A stretch of DNA of 64,000 nucleotides from Streptomyces sp. CB03234 (GTDB lineage Bacteria; Actinomycetota; Actinomycetes; Streptomycetales; Streptomycetaceae), in assembly GCF_001905885.1 (NCBI RefSeq), contig NZ_LIYH01000007.1:186001-250000 (forward strand). The letters are read 5' to 3'. Both the position numbers and the translations under genes were made by a program. Positions 33,163 through 40,531 of the stretch are shown here, in pieces; the stretch's first letter is position 1, and the number at the start of each line of letters is the position of its first letter. Below the pieces are notes generated by a model. It was given only the letters and a program-made list of their open reading frames with translations, did no database searches and was not told the origin of the DNA.

Positions 33163-34392
33163 ATGAGTGTCGCTACGGACGATGTGGTCGTCACCGGGCT
33201 CGGCGCCACGACGCCCCTCGGTGGGGATGTCGCCTCGACGTGGGAGGGGATGCTGGCCGGGCGGTCGGGGATCGGGGTGATCGAGGAGGAGTGGGCGGCG
33301 GAGTTGCCCGTACGGATCGCGGGGAGGCTCGCGGTGGAGCCGGCGGGCGTGCTGGACCGGGTGCGGGCGCGGCGGATGGACCGCTGCGAGCAGGTGGCGC
33401 TGGTGGCGGCGCGGGAGGCGTGGGCCGATGCCGGGGCGCCGGGGGTCGATCCGGAGCGGCTGGCCGTGGTGATCGGCACGGGCACCGGGGGTGCGCTGAC
33501 CATGCTCGGTCAGGACGACGTGCTGGAGACCTCCGGGGTGCGCCGGGTGTCCCCGCACACGGTGCCGATGCTGATGGCGAACGGCCCGGCAGCCTGGGTG
33601 AGCATCGAGCTCGGCGCCCGGGCCGGCGCGCACACCCCGGTCAGCGCCTGCGCGTCGGGCGCCGAGGCGATCGCCATGGGCCTGGACCTGATCCGGCTGG
33701 GCAGGGCGGACGTGGTGGTGGCGGGCGGCGCCGAGGCGTGCGTCTGCCCGTTGCCGCTGGCCGGTTTCGCCCAGGCCCGGGCGCACTCCACCCGCAACGC
33801 CGAGCCCGAGCGGGCGTCCCGCCCCTTCGACGCCGACCGCGACGGCTTCGTCATCGGCGAGGGCGCCGCCCTGGTCGTCCTGGAGCGCGCCGGGTTCGCC
33901 GCCGCCCGGGCCGCCCGCGCCCACGCGACCCTCGCCGGGGCGGGCGTGACGTCGGACGCGTACCACATCACCGCCGCGCACCCGGAAGGCCAAGTGCGCG
34001 CCATGCGGCTGGCGTTGGACACGGCGGGGCTGTCGCCGCTCGACATCGGGCACGTCCACGCGCATGCCACGTCCACACCGAAGGGTGACCTGGCCGAGGC
34101 CGAGTCGATCGCGGAGGCCATCGGTACGCACCCGTCCGTCACCGCGACCAAGTCGATGACGGGCCACCTCTTCGGCGCGGCGGGCGCGGTCGGCGCGCTG
34201 GCGGCGATCCTGGCGGTACGGGACGGTGTCGTGCCCGCGACGAGCAACCTCGACAGGCTCGATCCCCGGGTGAAGCTGGACGTCGTCACGGGCGCGCCCC
34301 GGCGCGGCCCGCTCGATGCCGCGCTGACGAACGCGTTCGGCTTCGGCGGCCACAACGCCTCGCTCGTGTTCACGGCGGCGCCGGGCGCCTGA
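33163..34392 (+). CDS. Beta-ketoacyl-ACP synthase II homologue (orphan)
   Basis: A 409-residue FabF/KAS II-type condensing enzyme. The active-site Cys163 lies in PVSACASGAEAIAMG; the two catalytic His lie in HAHATSTPKGD and KSMTGHLFGAAG. All three residues are intact, so it should be active. The start is ATG 33163 with GGGAG 8 nt upstream. No acyl carrier protein, reductase or acyltransferase is adjacent, so it is an orphan synthase of unknown chain or product rather than part of a fatty acid or polyketide operon. Confidence 0.88.
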   Translation: MSVATDDVVVTGLGATTPLGGDVASTWEGMLAGRSGIGVIEEEWAAELPVRIAGRLAVEPAGVLDRVRARRMDRCEQVALVAAREAWADAGAPGVDPERLAVVIGTGTGGALTMLGQDDVLETSGVRRVSPHTVPMLMANGPAAWVSIELGARAGAHTPVSACASGAEAIAMGLDLIRLGRADVVVAGGAEACVCPLPLAGFAQARAHSTRNAEPERASRPFDADRDGFVIGEGAALVVLERAGFAAARAARAHATLAGAGVTSDAYHITAAHPEGQVRAMRLALDTAGLSPLDIGHVHAHATSTPKGDLAEAESIAEAIGTHPSVTATKSMTGHLFGAAGAVGALAAILAVRDGVVPATSNLDRLDPRVKLDVVTGAPRRGPLDAALTNAFGFGGHNASLVFTAAPGA

Positions 34393-34574
34393 GGCGTCAC
34401 ATGAGGCGTACGGTGCCGAGGATCCGCCGGACCGTCGCGCCGGGCAGCTCGGCGGTGGCGGCGATGCCCCCTGGATCGCGCGGATCCGCGTACGCAGGCG
34501 GGTAGCATCCGCTTCCGCACGGTCCGGCACGGCCGGGCACACAGGGGCACACATGGGCGTACGTGGAGGAACGG

Positions 34575-35090
34575 GTGACGGGGAACGGGGACGCGGCGGT
34601 GCTGGCCCGGGCGGGCGAGCTGATGCGGGGCGCGCCGGCCGACCGGGGCGGGGCGCTGTGGCGGCTCGCGGCCGACGGGCGGCAGTTGGACGCCAACCTG
34701 GTCCGGGTCACGCCGGACACCCGGGTCCCCGCGCACGTGGAGCCCGATCTGGACGTGTTCCTGTACGTGGTGGACGGTGACGGGCGGCTCGACACGGGGG
34801 ACGGGGAGCGGCCGTTGGACGCGGGGTGCGTGGTGTGGCTGCCGCGCGGGGCGCGGCGCGGTGTGGTGGCGGGCCCGGAAGGGCTGACGTACCTGACCGT
34901 GCACCGCCGCAGGCCGGGGCTGTCGATCCGTCCGGCCACGGCGCCCGGGGCCGAGGAGGCCGGCGAGGCGGCCTGCCTGCTCGACCGGATGTGCCCCGAG
35001 TGCGGGCGGCTCGCGTCCGCCGAGTCGGACGTCCGGTTCTGCGGGCGGTGCGGGACCCGGCTGCCGGCGGCGGAGACGGCTACTTCCTGA
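34575..35090 (+). CDS. Cupin protein with C-terminal zinc ribbon
   Basis: A 171-residue protein. The first ~115 residues form a single cupin barrel (ANLVRVTPDTRVPAHVEPDLDVFLYVVDGDGRL ... WLPRGARRGVVAGPEGLTYLTVH). A C-terminal segment MCPECGRLASAESDVRFCGRCG is a four-Cys zinc ribbon (CxxC...CxxC). I start it at GTG 34575 with GGAGG 5 nt upstream; an upstream in-frame GTG at 34563 overlaps that site. Function unknown. The last codons and stop lie in the first copies of a 13-14 bp tandem repeat. Confidence 0.72.
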   Translation: MTGNGDAAVLARAGELMRGAPADRGGALWRLAADGRQLDANLVRVTPDTRVPAHVEPDLDVFLYVVDGDGRLDTGDGERPLDAGCVVWLPRGARRGVVAGPEGLTYLTVHRRRPGLSIRPATAPGAEEAGEAACLLDRMCPECGRLASAESDVRFCGRCGTRLPAAETATS

Positions 35091-35148
35091 CGGCTACTTC
35101 TTGACGGCTCTTCTTGACGGCTCTTCTTGACGGTTACTTCTTGACGGC
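35075..35148. repeat. 13-14 bp tandem repeat at a convergent gene junction
   Basis: Units GACGGCTACTTCCT, GACGGCTACTTCTT, GACGGCTCTTCTT (twice) and GACGGTTACTTCTT are followed by a partial GACGGC, running from 35075 to 35148. On the minus strand the repeat encodes the Ala-Val-Lys-Lys end of the methyltransferase gene, repeated beyond its stop. On the plus strand it supplies the last codons and stop of the cupin gene. Confidence 0.85.
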
Positions 35149-36291
35149 CCGGAGGACGACGAACTTCGGGCCGCCGGCGACGACCTCGCAGTTGCCGAAG
35201 ATCCGGCGCAGTGTCAGGTGGTGGCCGAGGTGCCGGTTGCCGACGACCCACAGCTCGCCGCCGCCGCGCAGGGCGCGCCGGGCGCCGGAGAACATCCGGC
35301 GGGCCGTGAGGTCGGTCATCGCCTGGTGGCTGTGGAAGGGCGGGTTGTTGAGGACCAGGTCGACGGAGTCGGCGGGTACGTCCGCGAGTCCGTCGCCGAC
35401 CAGGAACTCCGCCTCGCTGCCGGTCGGGGCACTGGCCCGGAACGTCTCCTCGGCCGAGGCGACGGCCTGGTACGACTCGTCGGTGAAGAGCAGCCGCGCG
35501 TCCGGGTCGGCCAGCGCGACGGCGAGGCCCACCACGCCGTTGCCGCAGCCCAGGTCGACGACCCGGGAGCTGCCGAGCCCGCGCGGCAGGTGCTGGAGGA
35601 AGAACCGGGTACCGATGTCGAGGCGGTCGGCGCAGAAGATGCCCGCGTGGTTGACGACGGTCCGGCCGGCGACGGGGCCGGGGGCGTCGTCGGGCAGAGT
35701 GTAGCGGTGCGGCCAGGGGCTGGTGGTGCGCGGCAGGGAGGGGTCCGGCGTACTGAAGACGAGCCGGGCCTTCTTCACTGCCAGGGACGTGCGCGTCGGG
35801 CCGATGATCCGCTCGAAGAGCTTCAGCGTGGAGGTGTGGATCTCCTTGACCATGCCGGTGCCGACGACGACGGTCCCGGCGTGCAGGGCCGGGGCGAGGC
35901 GGTGCAGCTGGTCCTCCAGGAGCGCGAGGCTCTTGGGGACGCGTACCAGCAGCACGTCGACGCGCTCGGGCGGGGCGTCCCTGGTGGTCAGGAGCTGTAC
36001 GGACGTCTCGTCGACCCCGTTGCGGGCGAGGTTGGCCCGGGTGGCCTCATGGGCGAGGTACGAGTCGGTGATCTGGACGAGCCGGGCGGGGCCGTGCCCG
36101 GCGAGCGAGGTGACCAGGGCGCCCCACCGGTCACCGACCGCGACCACGGTGCCGGAGAGCGGCCCGGAGGACTCCGCCAGGTGCTGGAGCAGGTACTCGT
36201 CGGCCGCGTCCCAGGCGCGCAGCCGGTCACGCGGGTCCTCGGGGAAGCGGGCGAGTTCGCGGGCGCCCCATGACGTGCTCAAACGGTTCAT
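35134..36291 (-). CDS. rRNA guanine-N2 methyltransferase, RsmC/RlmG-like
   Basis: A 385-residue two-domain class I methyltransferase. The N-terminal half is the degenerate duplicate domain of this family. The C-terminal half has the SAM loop VVDLGCGNGVVGLAVA and the catalytic LNNPPFHSHQ motif (NPPF) of N2-guanine methyltransferases acting on ribosomal RNA. ATG 36291 gives MNRLSTSWG with a weak ribosome site. The upstream open frame to 37122 is not supported. The very end of the gene lies in the tandem repeat. Choosing between RlmG and RsmC needs closer comparison. Confidence 0.82.
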   Translation of the reverse strand: MNRLSTSWGARELARFPEDPRDRLRAWDAADEYLLQHLAESSGPLSGTVVAVGDRWGALVTSLAGHGPARLVQITDSYLAHEATRANLARNGVDETSVQLLTTRDAPPERVDVLLVRVPKSLALLEDQLHRLAPALHAGTVVVGTGMVKEIHTSTLKLFERIIGPTRTSLAVKKARLVFSTPDPSLPRTTSPWPHRYTLPDDAPGPVAGRTVVNHAGIFCADRLDIGTRFFLQHLPRGLGSSRVVDLGCGNGVVGLAVALADPDARLLFTDESYQAVASAEETFRASAPTGSEAEFLVGDGLADVPADSVDLVLNNPPFHSHQAMTDLTARRMFSGARRALRGGGELWVVGNRHLGHHLTLRRIFGNCEVVAGGPKFVVLRAVKK

Positions 36292-36323
36292 TGTGCCGCC
36301 CAGGCTAGCCGGTGGCCGGGAGG

Positions 36324-36773
36324 CTACGGGAACGGGAGTGCCATCCAGTGCTCCGGCACGTCCAGCGGCTTGAAGCCGACCTTCTCGTACACGCCGTGCG
36401 CGTCCTGCGTGGCCAGCACGACGCGCTTGACGCCGAGCGGGGCGAAGTGGTCGCGGACCGCCTCGACCAGCGCGGTGCCGAGGCCCTGGCCGCGCACCGG
36501 GCGGTCGACGTAGACGTCGCAGAGCCAGGCGAACGTCGCGTGGTCGGTGACGACGCGGGCGTAGGCGACCAGTTCGCCGGAAGCGGCGTCGTACGCGCCG
36601 AAGTTGAGCGACCCGTCGATGGCGCGGTCCTGCTTGTCGCGGCTGCGGCCGATGGCCCAGTACGCGTCGGTCGAGAGCCACTGGTGGACGCGGGCCCGGT
36701 CCAGGCGGGCGGCGTCCGTGGAGATCTCGTACGCGTCGAGGCGCGCGTCCTTGGCTGTGGTCGTCTCGTCCAT
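36324..36773 (-). CDS. GNAT acetyltransferase
   Basis: A 149-residue GNAT protein. The acetyl-CoA site is VYVDRPVRGQGLGTALVEAVRDHF, followed by LATQDAHGVYEKVGFKPL and a terminal ALPFP motif common in a subgroup of small GNATs. The N-terminus includes VHQWLSTDAYWAIGRSRD, also typical of that subgroup. The start is ATG 36773. The stop is 32 nt upstream of the methyltransferase gene on the same strand, so the two may be cotranscribed. Confidence 0.85.
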   Translation of the reverse strand: MDETTTAKDARLDAYEISTDAARLDRARVHQWLSTDAYWAIGRSRDKQDRAIDGSLNFGAYDAASGELVAYARVVTDHATFAWLCDVYVDRPVRGQGLGTALVEAVRDHFAPLGVKRVVLATQDAHGVYEKVGFKPLDVPEHWMALPFP

Positions 36774-36862
36774 GATCGAACTTTGGCAGGGCGGCGGGCC
36801 GGTTGTCAGTGGCGCGTGCCACGCTGGTTGCACGATCAACAGGCCGTGGACCCCGAACTCGG

Positions 36863-36893
36863 GTGACGCGGACCACACCTACGGACGTAGACT
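36863..36893 (+). promoter_or_regulatory. Putative promoter of the DUF1918 gene
   Basis: GTGACG (36863-36868) and TAGACT (36888-36893) with a 19-nt spacer lie about 50 nt before ATG 36943. Confidence 0.35.
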
Positions 36894-36942
36894 CCCCATA
36901 CGGAACGACAATCAGGGCAAACCGTCGCGAGGAGGTCACTCG

Positions 36943-37137
36943 ATGCACGCGACTGTGGGCGACACATTGCTGGTGCACGGCAGGACCGTCGGTCACCACG
37001 ACAGGACTGCGGAGATCGTCGAGGTTCTCGGGCCGGACGGAACACCCCCGTACCGCGTCCGCTTCACCGACGACGGACACGAAGCCGTGATGTCCCCGGG
37101 CCCCGACAGCGTCGTACGACACAAGGAGCCCGGTTAG
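36943..37137 (+). CDS. DUF1918 small protein
   Basis: A 64-residue protein with a GAGGAGGTC ribosome site 6-7 nt before ATG 36943. The N-terminal MHATVGDTLLVHGRTVGHHDRTAEIVEV and the PPYRVRFTDDGHEAVMSPGPDSVV segment identify the actinobacterial DUF1918 family, an SH3-like small fold of unknown function. It is monocistronic. Confidence 0.85.
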   Translation: MHATVGDTLLVHGRTVGHHDRTAEIVEVLGPDGTPPYRVRFTDDGHEAVMSPGPDSVVRHKEPG

Positions 37138-37171
37138 TCACGGGGAGCCCGCTCAGTCCGGCCCGTCCCTG

Positions 37172-38461
37172 CTAGCCCGGTGGGCGGACCGGCGTCGGGT
37201 AGTGGTCGGCCACGACCCTGGCCATCGCCCCGATGCGGTCCGTCACGACCTCCTTGGCCGAGAAGAAGACATGGCCGCGCACCCGTGGGTACTCACCCGC
37301 CAGCGTGAGGTGGCGTGACAGCTCGGCCGGGTCCTGCCAGGCGGCGGGCTGCGCGGGATCGCCGCACTTGTACAGCGCCTCGCCCACGTACAGGTCGACG
37401 TCCGTGCCGCGCGCGACCTCGTCCCACCAGGGCACCAGCTTGGCGTAGTCGGCGGCGGCGAAGCCGATGTGCCAGTACAGCTGCGGCACCACGTAGTCGA
37501 TCCAGCTCTCCTTCACCCACTTCCGGGTGTCCGCGTGCAGATGGTCGTACGTCTGCACCCCTGCCCGGGTGTCCGAGCCGAGCGGGTCGGTCGCGATGTT
37601 GCGCCACACACCGAACGGGCTGATCCCGAAGCGGACGTCCTTGTCGATCTCCCGGATCGCCTCGGACATCTCCCGTACCAGCCGGTCGATGTTGTCCCGC
37701 CGCCAGGCGGCCTTGTCCGGGAAGCCCGCGCCATGGGCCGCGTAGGTGTCGTCGTCGGCGAAGGCCTGGCCGGCGACCGGGTAGGGGTAGAAGTAGTCGT
37801 CGAAGTGGACGGCGTCGATGTCGTAGCGGCGTACGGCGTCGAGCATGGCGTCCTGCACGAACCGCCGCACGTCCGGCAGTCCCGGGTTGTAGTAGAGCTT
37901 CCCGCCGTAGGGAAGGACCCACTCCGGGTGCACCCGGGCCGGGTGCCCGTCCGCGAGCCGCGCCGGGTCGGTGTGATTGGCCACCCGGTACGGGTTGAAC
38001 CAGGCGTGCAGCTCCAGGCCGCGCGCGTGCGCCTCGGCCACCGCCGTGCCCAGCGGATCCCAGCCCGGGTCCCGGCCCTGTACGCCGGTGAGGTACTGCG
38101 ACCACGGCTCGTACGGCGAGGGCCACAGCGCGTCGGCGGTGGGCCGCACCTGGAAGATCACCGCGTTCAGCCGCCGCTCCACCGCCTTGTCGAGGAAGGC
38201 CAGCAGTTCCGCGCGCTGCCGGTCGGCCGGCAGGCCCGGCTTGGAAGGCCAGTCGCGGTTGGCGACCGTCGCCAGCCACATGCCGCGGAACTCCCTGATG
38301 GGAGCCTTCCGCTTCTTCTTCCCGCGGTGGTGGCGGCCCTCCTGGTCAGGCCGGGCGGCCGGGACCCCCGGGGCCGCGGCGCCCGCGTCCGTCGTGGCCA
38401 ACAGCGACGCCACCAGCCCGGCCGCGGCCGCCGCCAGGCTCCTTCTGCCGATATGCCGCAT
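37172..38461 (-). CDS. Secreted family 10-like glycosyl hydrolase (GHL10/YngK type)
   Basis: A 429-residue exported protein. It has a Tat-like signal (HIGRRSLAAAAAGLVASLL), then a basic linker HHRGKKKRKAP, then the GHL10 barrel. Family blocks are REFRGMWLATVANRDWPSKPGL, FQVRPTADALWPSPYEPWS, GLELHAWFNPYRV and DIDAVHFDDYFYPYP (acidic catalytic candidates), ending VVPQLYWHIGFA. These are putative cell-wall or glycan hydrolases. The start is ATG 38461 with AGGGG 7 nt upstream. It is divergent from the hydroxyacyl-CoA dehydrogenase gene. Confidence 0.85.
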   Translation of the reverse strand: MRHIGRRSLAAAAAGLVASLLATTDAGAAAPGVPAARPDQEGRHHRGKKKRKAPIREFRGMWLATVANRDWPSKPGLPADRQRAELLAFLDKAVERRLNAVIFQVRPTADALWPSPYEPWSQYLTGVQGRDPGWDPLGTAVAEAHARGLELHAWFNPYRVANHTDPARLADGHPARVHPEWVLPYGGKLYYNPGLPDVRRFVQDAMLDAVRRYDIDAVHFDDYFYPYPVAGQAFADDDTYAAHGAGFPDKAAWRRDNIDRLVREMSEAIREIDKDVRFGISPFGVWRNIATDPLGSDTRAGVQTYDHLHADTRKWVKESWIDYVVPQLYWHIGFAAADYAKLVPWWDEVARGTDVDLYVGEALYKCGDPAQPAAWQDPAELSRHLTLAGEYPRVRGHVFFSAKEVVTDRIGAMARVVADHYPTPVRPPG

Positions 38462-38629
38462 TCATATGCCCCTTCAACTGCGGTTTCTCCCGTTGTCTCC
38501 CTGTCCCGCAGAGCATGCCCGCCCCGGACCGCCCTCCACCCGCGCGAACGGAGTAACGTCGGGGGGTCGAGGCGGGCGCCGGAATCACACGGGGGTCCTG
38601 CCGCATGGAAGATCAGCGAAAGGCACGAT

Positions 38630-39490
38630 GTGACCGACATCGAACGCGTCGGAGTGGTGGGCTGCGGCCAGATGGGCGCGGGCATCGCGGAGGTGTGCGC
38701 CCGCAGCGGCCTGGAGGTCAAGGTCGCCGAGACCACCGGCGAGGCCCTGGAAATCGGCCGTACCCGGCTGTACAACTCGCTCTCCAAGGCCGCCCAGCGC
38801 GGCAAGATCACCGAGGAGGAGCGCGACGCGACGCTGGCCCGGCTGAGCTTCACCACCGACCTCGGCGAGTTCGCCGACCGTGACCTGGTCATCGAGGCGG
38901 TCGTCGAGAACGAGCAGGTGAAGACAGAGATCTTCCAGGTCCTCGACCAGGTGGTGACCCGCCAGGACGCGATCCTCGCCTCCAACACCTCCTCCATCCC
39001 GCTGGTGAAGCTGGCCGTGGCGACGTCCCGCCCCGACCAGGTCATCGGCATCCACTTCTTCAACCCGGCCCCGGTGCAGCAGCTCGTCGAGCTGATCCCG
39101 GCGCTGACCACCTCCGAGGGCACGATCAGCCGCTCGCAGGCCGTGGTGGAGAAGGTGCTCGGCAAGCACGCGATCCGCGCCCAGGACCGCTCCGGCTTCG
39201 TGGTGAACGCGCTGCTGATCCCGTACCTCCTCTCCGCGATCCGGATGTTCGAGTCGGGCATCGCCAGCCGCGAGGACATCGACAACGGCATGGAGATGGG
39301 CTGCGCCCACCCCATGGGCCCGCTGAAGCTGGCCGACCTGATCGGCCTGGACACGGTCGCGTCGGTCGCGGACTCGATGTACGCCGAGTACAAGGAGCCC
39401 CTGTACGCCGCTCCCCCGCTGCTCCAGCGCATGGTGGACGCGGGGCGCCTGGGCCGTAAGACGGGCTCGGGCTTCTACCCGTACGCGTAA
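38630..39490 (+). CDS. 3-hydroxybutyryl-CoA dehydrogenase
   Basis: A 286-residue single-domain 3-hydroxyacyl-CoA dehydrogenase that oxidises (S)-3-hydroxybutyryl-CoA with NAD(P). It has the Rossmann motif GVVGCGQMGAGIAEVCA at the start, the catalytic His in IGIHFFNPAPVQQLVELI, and GFVVNALLIPYL. The start is GTG 38630 with AAAGG 6 nt upstream. It fits PHB, butyrate or ethylmalonyl metabolism. The downstream hairpin at 39536-39568 ends the transcript. Confidence 0.92.
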   Translation: MTDIERVGVVGCGQMGAGIAEVCARSGLEVKVAETTGEALEIGRTRLYNSLSKAAQRGKITEEERDATLARLSFTTDLGEFADRDLVIEAVVENEQVKTEIFQVLDQVVTRQDAILASNTSSIPLVKLAVATSRPDQVIGIHFFNPAPVQQLVELIPALTTSEGTISRSQAVVEKVLGKHAIRAQDRSGFVVNALLIPYLLSAIRMFESGIASREDIDNGMEMGCAHPMGPLKLADLIGLDTVASVADSMYAEYKEPLYAAPPLLQRMVDAGRLGRKTGSGFYPYA

Positions 39491-39535
39491 CGCGGGGTGT
39501 GACGCACAGCGACGAACTTTCGCACGGGGTGTGCG

Positions 39536-39568
39536 GAGCGTGTTCGCATATGCCCTGCGCACACGCTC
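39536..39568 (+). terminator. Hairpin after hydroxybutyryl-CoA dehydrogenase
   Basis: An 8-bp stem GAGCGTGT/ACACGCTC with a 17-nt loop, 46 nt after the stop, followed by a C/T-rich stretch. Confidence 0.5.
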
Positions 39569-39588
39569 CCTCCTCCTCGCCTCGGGGA

Positions 39589-39613
39589 GTTGACTCGGAC
39601 CCGATCAGTCAAC
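39589..39613. repeat. Inverted repeat GTTGACT-N11-AGTCAAC
   Basis: A perfect 7-bp dyad just upstream of the small membrane-protein gene at 39642. The left arm contains a -35-like TTGACT, so it may be an operator or part of the promoter. Confidence 0.4.
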
Positions 39614-39641
39614 GAAGAGCGAAGAGGAGGAGCGGAAAACC

Positions 39642-39899
39642 GTGACCACCGATCCCGAACACTTAACGGCCGTCGAGGAGTTCGCAGAGCTGCGCCGCTG
39701 TCTCGACGTCGGGCTCGCCCGGATCGACGGGCAGCTCGCGCTGCTCGCCCAGCGCCACGGCCAGATCGACCGTGATCTGACCGATCTGGCCACGCGTGTC
39801 ACGGCACTGGAGCAGGCCAAGTGGCCGCTGCCCGCCGTCTCGGCGCTCACGGCCGTGGGCGCCCTCGCGGTGGCGGTCTGGCAGGCGCTGGGCAACTGA
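39642..39899 (+). CDS. Small coiled-coil membrane protein
   Basis: An 85-residue protein from GTG 39642 with GAGGAGG about 12 nt upstream. Residues 5-60 form a heptad-like helix (EEFAELRRCLDVGLARIDGQLALLAQ...), and one membrane segment follows at the C-terminus (PAVSALTAVGALAVAVWQAL). The architecture is a cytoplasmic coiled coil with a tail anchor. I recognise no named family. It is monocistronic and convergent with the NUDIX gene (gap 15 nt). Confidence 0.7.
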   Translation: MTTDPEHLTAVEEFAELRRCLDVGLARIDGQLALLAQRHGQIDRDLTDLATRVTALEQAKWPLPAVSALTAVGALAVAVWQALGN

Positions 39900-39914
39900 T
39901 CCGCCCGGTCCGCG

Positions 39915-40445
39915 TCAGCCCAGCCGGAGATGGTGCAGCATCAGCAGCCCGGCCGCCATGTTGGCGGCCGGGACCTCGCCCCGGGCGATCATGTCCGGGA
40001 TGAGCTTCAGCGGTATCCATTCGCGGCGGGAGGACTCGAAGTCGTCCTCGGGGTGGCCGATGTAGGTCGCGTCCTCCGCCCAGTACAGATGGTGGCGGGC
40101 GTCGGTCAGACCGTTGGACGGCTCGACGGTCAGGAGGTGCTGCAACGGCCCCGGGCGCCACCCGGTCTCCTCCTCCATCTCCCGGGCGGCCGCCGTCGCG
40201 ATGTCCTCGCCGTCCTCGACCACCCCCGCGGCGAGCTCCCAGCCCCAGCTGTCGGTGATGAACCGGTGCCGCCACAGCATCAGCACCTCGTTGGCCTCGT
40301 TGACGGCGGTCGCGACGGCCACCGGGCGCAGCCGGATGAGGAAGTGGTCCAGGTGCCGTCCGTCGGGGAGTGCGACATCCGCCAGGTTGACCTTGAACCA
40401 GCGGTTTTCATAGATGGTTTGTTCGCTCAGGTTCGTCCACTGCAC
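39915..40445 (-). CDS. NUDIX hydrolase
   Basis: A 176-residue NUDIX hydrolase, probably ADP-ribose pyrophosphatase-like. The Nudix box GVVEDGEDIATAAAREMEEETGW is complete (Gx5Ex7REUxEExGU). The N-terminal ETIYENRWFKVNLADVALPDGRHLDHFLIRLR strand region is typical of the ADPRase subgroup. I prefer GTG 40445 (VQWTNLSEQ) with AAGGTGG 7 nt upstream over TTG 40466. It lies downstream of the NsdA-like regulator on the same strand. Confidence 0.87.
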   Translation of the reverse strand: MQWTNLSEQTIYENRWFKVNLADVALPDGRHLDHFLIRLRPVAVATAVNEANEVLMLWRHRFITDSWGWELAAGVVEDGEDIATAAAREMEEETGWRPGPLQHLLTVEPSNGLTDARHHLYWAEDATYIGHPEDDFESSRREWIPLKLIPDMIARGEVPAANMAAGLLMLHHLRLG

Positions 40446-40531
40446 TTTTCTGCCACCTTCCGACAAGTAGATGGCAATATCGCAGCAGGCCTACGGAGCG
40501 GGCGGAACGTCGCACCGGAAGCACGGGACGG

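Noticed and set aside
34397..34480. Minus-strand frame ending GATVRRILGTVRLM
   Set aside because: It looked like the tail of a lost gene, but no start, ribosome site or family could be supported.
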